DNA from: an uncultured Ruminococcus sp.
GTDB taxonomy: Bacteria > Bacillota > Clostridia > Oscillospirales > Ruminococcaceae
Direction: 5' to 3'
NCBI GenBank assembly: GCA_900545345.1
Contig: UQYQ01000011.1
Location: forward strand, 4,543 to 68,542
DNA: 64,000 nt
Made by a program: the position numbers and the translations under genes. The notes below the pieces were generated by a model. It searched no databases. It was given only the letters and a program-made list of their open reading frames with translations, and had not been told where the DNA came from. Below are positions 63,244-64,000 of this stretch, in pieces (within the stretch, counting starts at the first letter, position 1; every line of letters starts with the position of its first letter).

Positions 63244-63429
63244 TTATGCTCTTGTTACTTTACCGGAACGTAAGCATCTTGAGCATGCATGAACATGACA
63301 AGGAGTGCCATTAACGATAGCTTTTACTCTCTTTACATTTGGCTTCCATGTTCTATTTGTTCTTCTATGTGAGTGAGATACTGAAATTCCGAAAGTTACA
63401 CCCTTTCCGCAAAAATCGCATTTTGCCAT
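63244..63429 (-). CDS. rpmB: 50S ribosomal protein L28
   Basis: This large-subunit protein has 61 residues, normal for Firmicutes. It begins MAKCDFCGKG and contains VSHSHRRTNRTWKPN and CSRCLRSGKV. Both CxxC pairs are present, so this is the zinc-binding form. AGGAGGTG lies before ATG 63429. It is transcribed alone from its own promoter. Confidence 0.95.
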   Translation of the reverse strand: MAKCDFCGKGVTFGISVSHSHRRTNRTWKPNVKRVKAIVNGTPCHVHACSRCLRSGKVTRA

Positions 63430-63474
63430 GAGGCTGCACCTCCTTTAAACTTAATATGAATTTGTAACTATATT

Positions 63475-63503
63475 ATTTTAACAGATATTTTTAGAAATTG
63501 CAA
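63475..63503 (-). promoter_or_regulatory. SigA-type promoter of rpmB
   Basis: On the minus strand TTGCAA (63503–63498) and TAAAAT (63480–63475) have a 17-base spacer, 45 bases before the start codon. Confidence 0.72.
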
Positions 63504-63560
63504 CCCCTTTTACAAAATTTCTTAAAATATTCATAATTATTAATTTTATCAATAAAGCTA

Positions 63561-63589
63561 TTGACAATATAAATAAATTAGGGTATAAT
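63561..63589 (+). promoter_or_regulatory. Consensus promoter of tRNA-Thr
   Basis: TTGACA (63561–63566) and TATAAT (63584–63589) are perfect consensus with a 17-base spacer, 14 bases before the tRNA. Confidence 0.88.
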
Positions 63590-63603
63590 TTATACTTGTT
63601 AAT

Positions 63604-63679
<76 letters not shown>

Positions 63680-63690
63680 TCTGAATTATG

Positions 63691-63728
63691 TAGACGTTTT
63701 GAACCCCGTGTTCCAAACGTCTATTTTT
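63691..63728 (+). terminator. Intrinsic terminator of tRNA-Thr
   Basis: TAGACGTTT (63691–63699) and AAACGTCTA (63715–63723) form a perfect 9-bp stem, followed by TTTTTG. Confidence 0.85.
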
Positions 63729-63800
63729 GTATCATCATTCTTTAAGAGTCATTGGTGTAGAAATTTAGAATATATTTTGATTAACCGAAAGGACTTGCCA

Positions 63801-63839
63801 ATGACTTCAGCTTTAGTGGGAGCCACAGTTCAAGCTTGA
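63801..63839 (+). CDS. Possible 12-codon leader peptide or gene remnant
   Basis: ATG 63801 follows AAAGGA at 63788–63793 and reads MTSALVGATVQA before TGA. The stop codon falls inside the arm of the hairpin at 63832–63863, as in an attenuator. It may equally be the last codons of a lost gene. Too short to be sure. Confidence 0.25.
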   Translation: MTSALVGATVQA

Positions 63840-63864
63840 CAAACCTTTGTCAGGCTTGTTTTTC
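63832..63864 (+). terminator. Intrinsic terminator near the right edge
   Basis: AAGCTTGACAAA pairs with TTTGTCAGGCTT (one G–T) across a two-base turn, followed by GTTTTT. Confidence 0.75.
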
Positions 63865-63908
63865 ATTTGAATAAACAAACACCTATGAGATAAAGAGATA
63901 CAGTCAAC

Positions 63909-63938
63909 TTGACAAAAAACCGAAAAACATGCTAAAAT
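63909..63938 (+). promoter_or_regulatory. Promoter for a gene beyond the right edge
   Basis: TTGACA (63909–63914) and TAAAAT (63933–63938) have an 18-base spacer. Downstream, TTATGCGA (63953–63960) and TCGCATAA (63990–63997) form an 8-bp inverted repeat that would lie in the leader. The gene itself is outside the window. Confidence 0.6.
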
Positions 63939-64000
63939 AATCCTATGGGGTATTATGCGAAGGTGACAGTAAAGAGGATTGACATAATATCGCATAAAAT

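Noticed and set aside
63813..63995. 60-codon minus-strand frame at the right edge
   Set aside because: It runs across a terminator hairpin and a good plus-strand promoter, and the product is not recognisable.

Overview
This 64 kb window is chromosomal DNA from a low-GC Gram-positive bacterium. It is most likely a member of the Clostridia, in the Oscillospirales/Ruminococcaceae group. The evidence is the gene set (HprK, RapZ, WhiA, Rex, SpoIIIE/FtsK with TepA and a YlzJ-like protein, RecD2, LTA synthase, an IspH–ribosomal S1 fusion), the strong AAGGAGG-type ribosome binding sites and the TTGACA-17-TATAAT promoters. Species assignment is inference. Most of the window is housekeeping DNA.

Layout. 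1–2978 is an accessory region. It holds two decayed RHS/YD-repeat core fragments sharing an 85-bp direct repeat, one with a toxin-like C-terminal tail, and three small companion genes that look like immunity or orphan cassette genes. 3334–8656 (minus) is a spermidine/putrescine ABC operon potABCD followed closely by prs. 8953–19326 (plus) is a long envelope and regulation cluster: murD, two M42 peptidases, a GNAT protein, a methionine-gamma-lyase-family protein, hprK, a PHP phosphatase, murB, rapZ and whiA. 19360–28474 carries a small membrane protein, dnaE, the M16 pair yfmF/yfmH, lgt, folD and small genes. 28671–34854 carries rpsO, pnp, a small membrane protein, recD2 and comF. 35046–37356 carries oadG, oadB and yfbR. 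37542–42121 (minus) is an aconitase–membrane protein–isocitrate dehydrogenase–Rex operon. 42594–47103 carries tepA, a ylzJ-like gene, uppP and ftsK/spoIIIE. 47171–56718 holds a DUF5131 protein, ygiQ, a ComEC-like metallo-beta-lactamase protein, a DUF3006 protein, an RpiR regulator, an HI0933 flavoprotein, a cmk–plsC fusion and an ispH–rpsA fusion. 57008–60665 is an ABC exporter pair, 60821–63145 an LTA-synthase-type enzyme, then rpmB (minus) and tRNA-Thr(GGT).

The most interesting signal is a structured repeat of about 100 nt in front of three unrelated genes: whiA, pnp and aconitase. All copies have the same orientation relative to the downstream gene. Each copy has a 23-nt 5' hairpin, then a multi-branched fold closed by a long-range pairing. 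Differences between copies occur as compensatory base-pair changes in at least three helices. Upstream of aconitase a TTGACA-17-TAAAAT promoter would start transcription only a few bases before the element, so there it would be a 5' leader RNA. The 5' hairpin can also encode a short peptide of the type MKNTFSRTF. A vestigial fourth copy lies before recD2. Whether this is a new regulatory RNA or an abundant structured repeat cannot be settled from one window.

Other points worth a second look: an HI0933 flavoprotein without a normal start codon, an internal ribosome binding site in the ispH–rpsA fusion, a near-perfect 20-bp dyad over the tepA promoter, Na+-pump decarboxylase subunits without an alpha subunit, and the absence of mgfK (yvcK) between rapZ and whiA.
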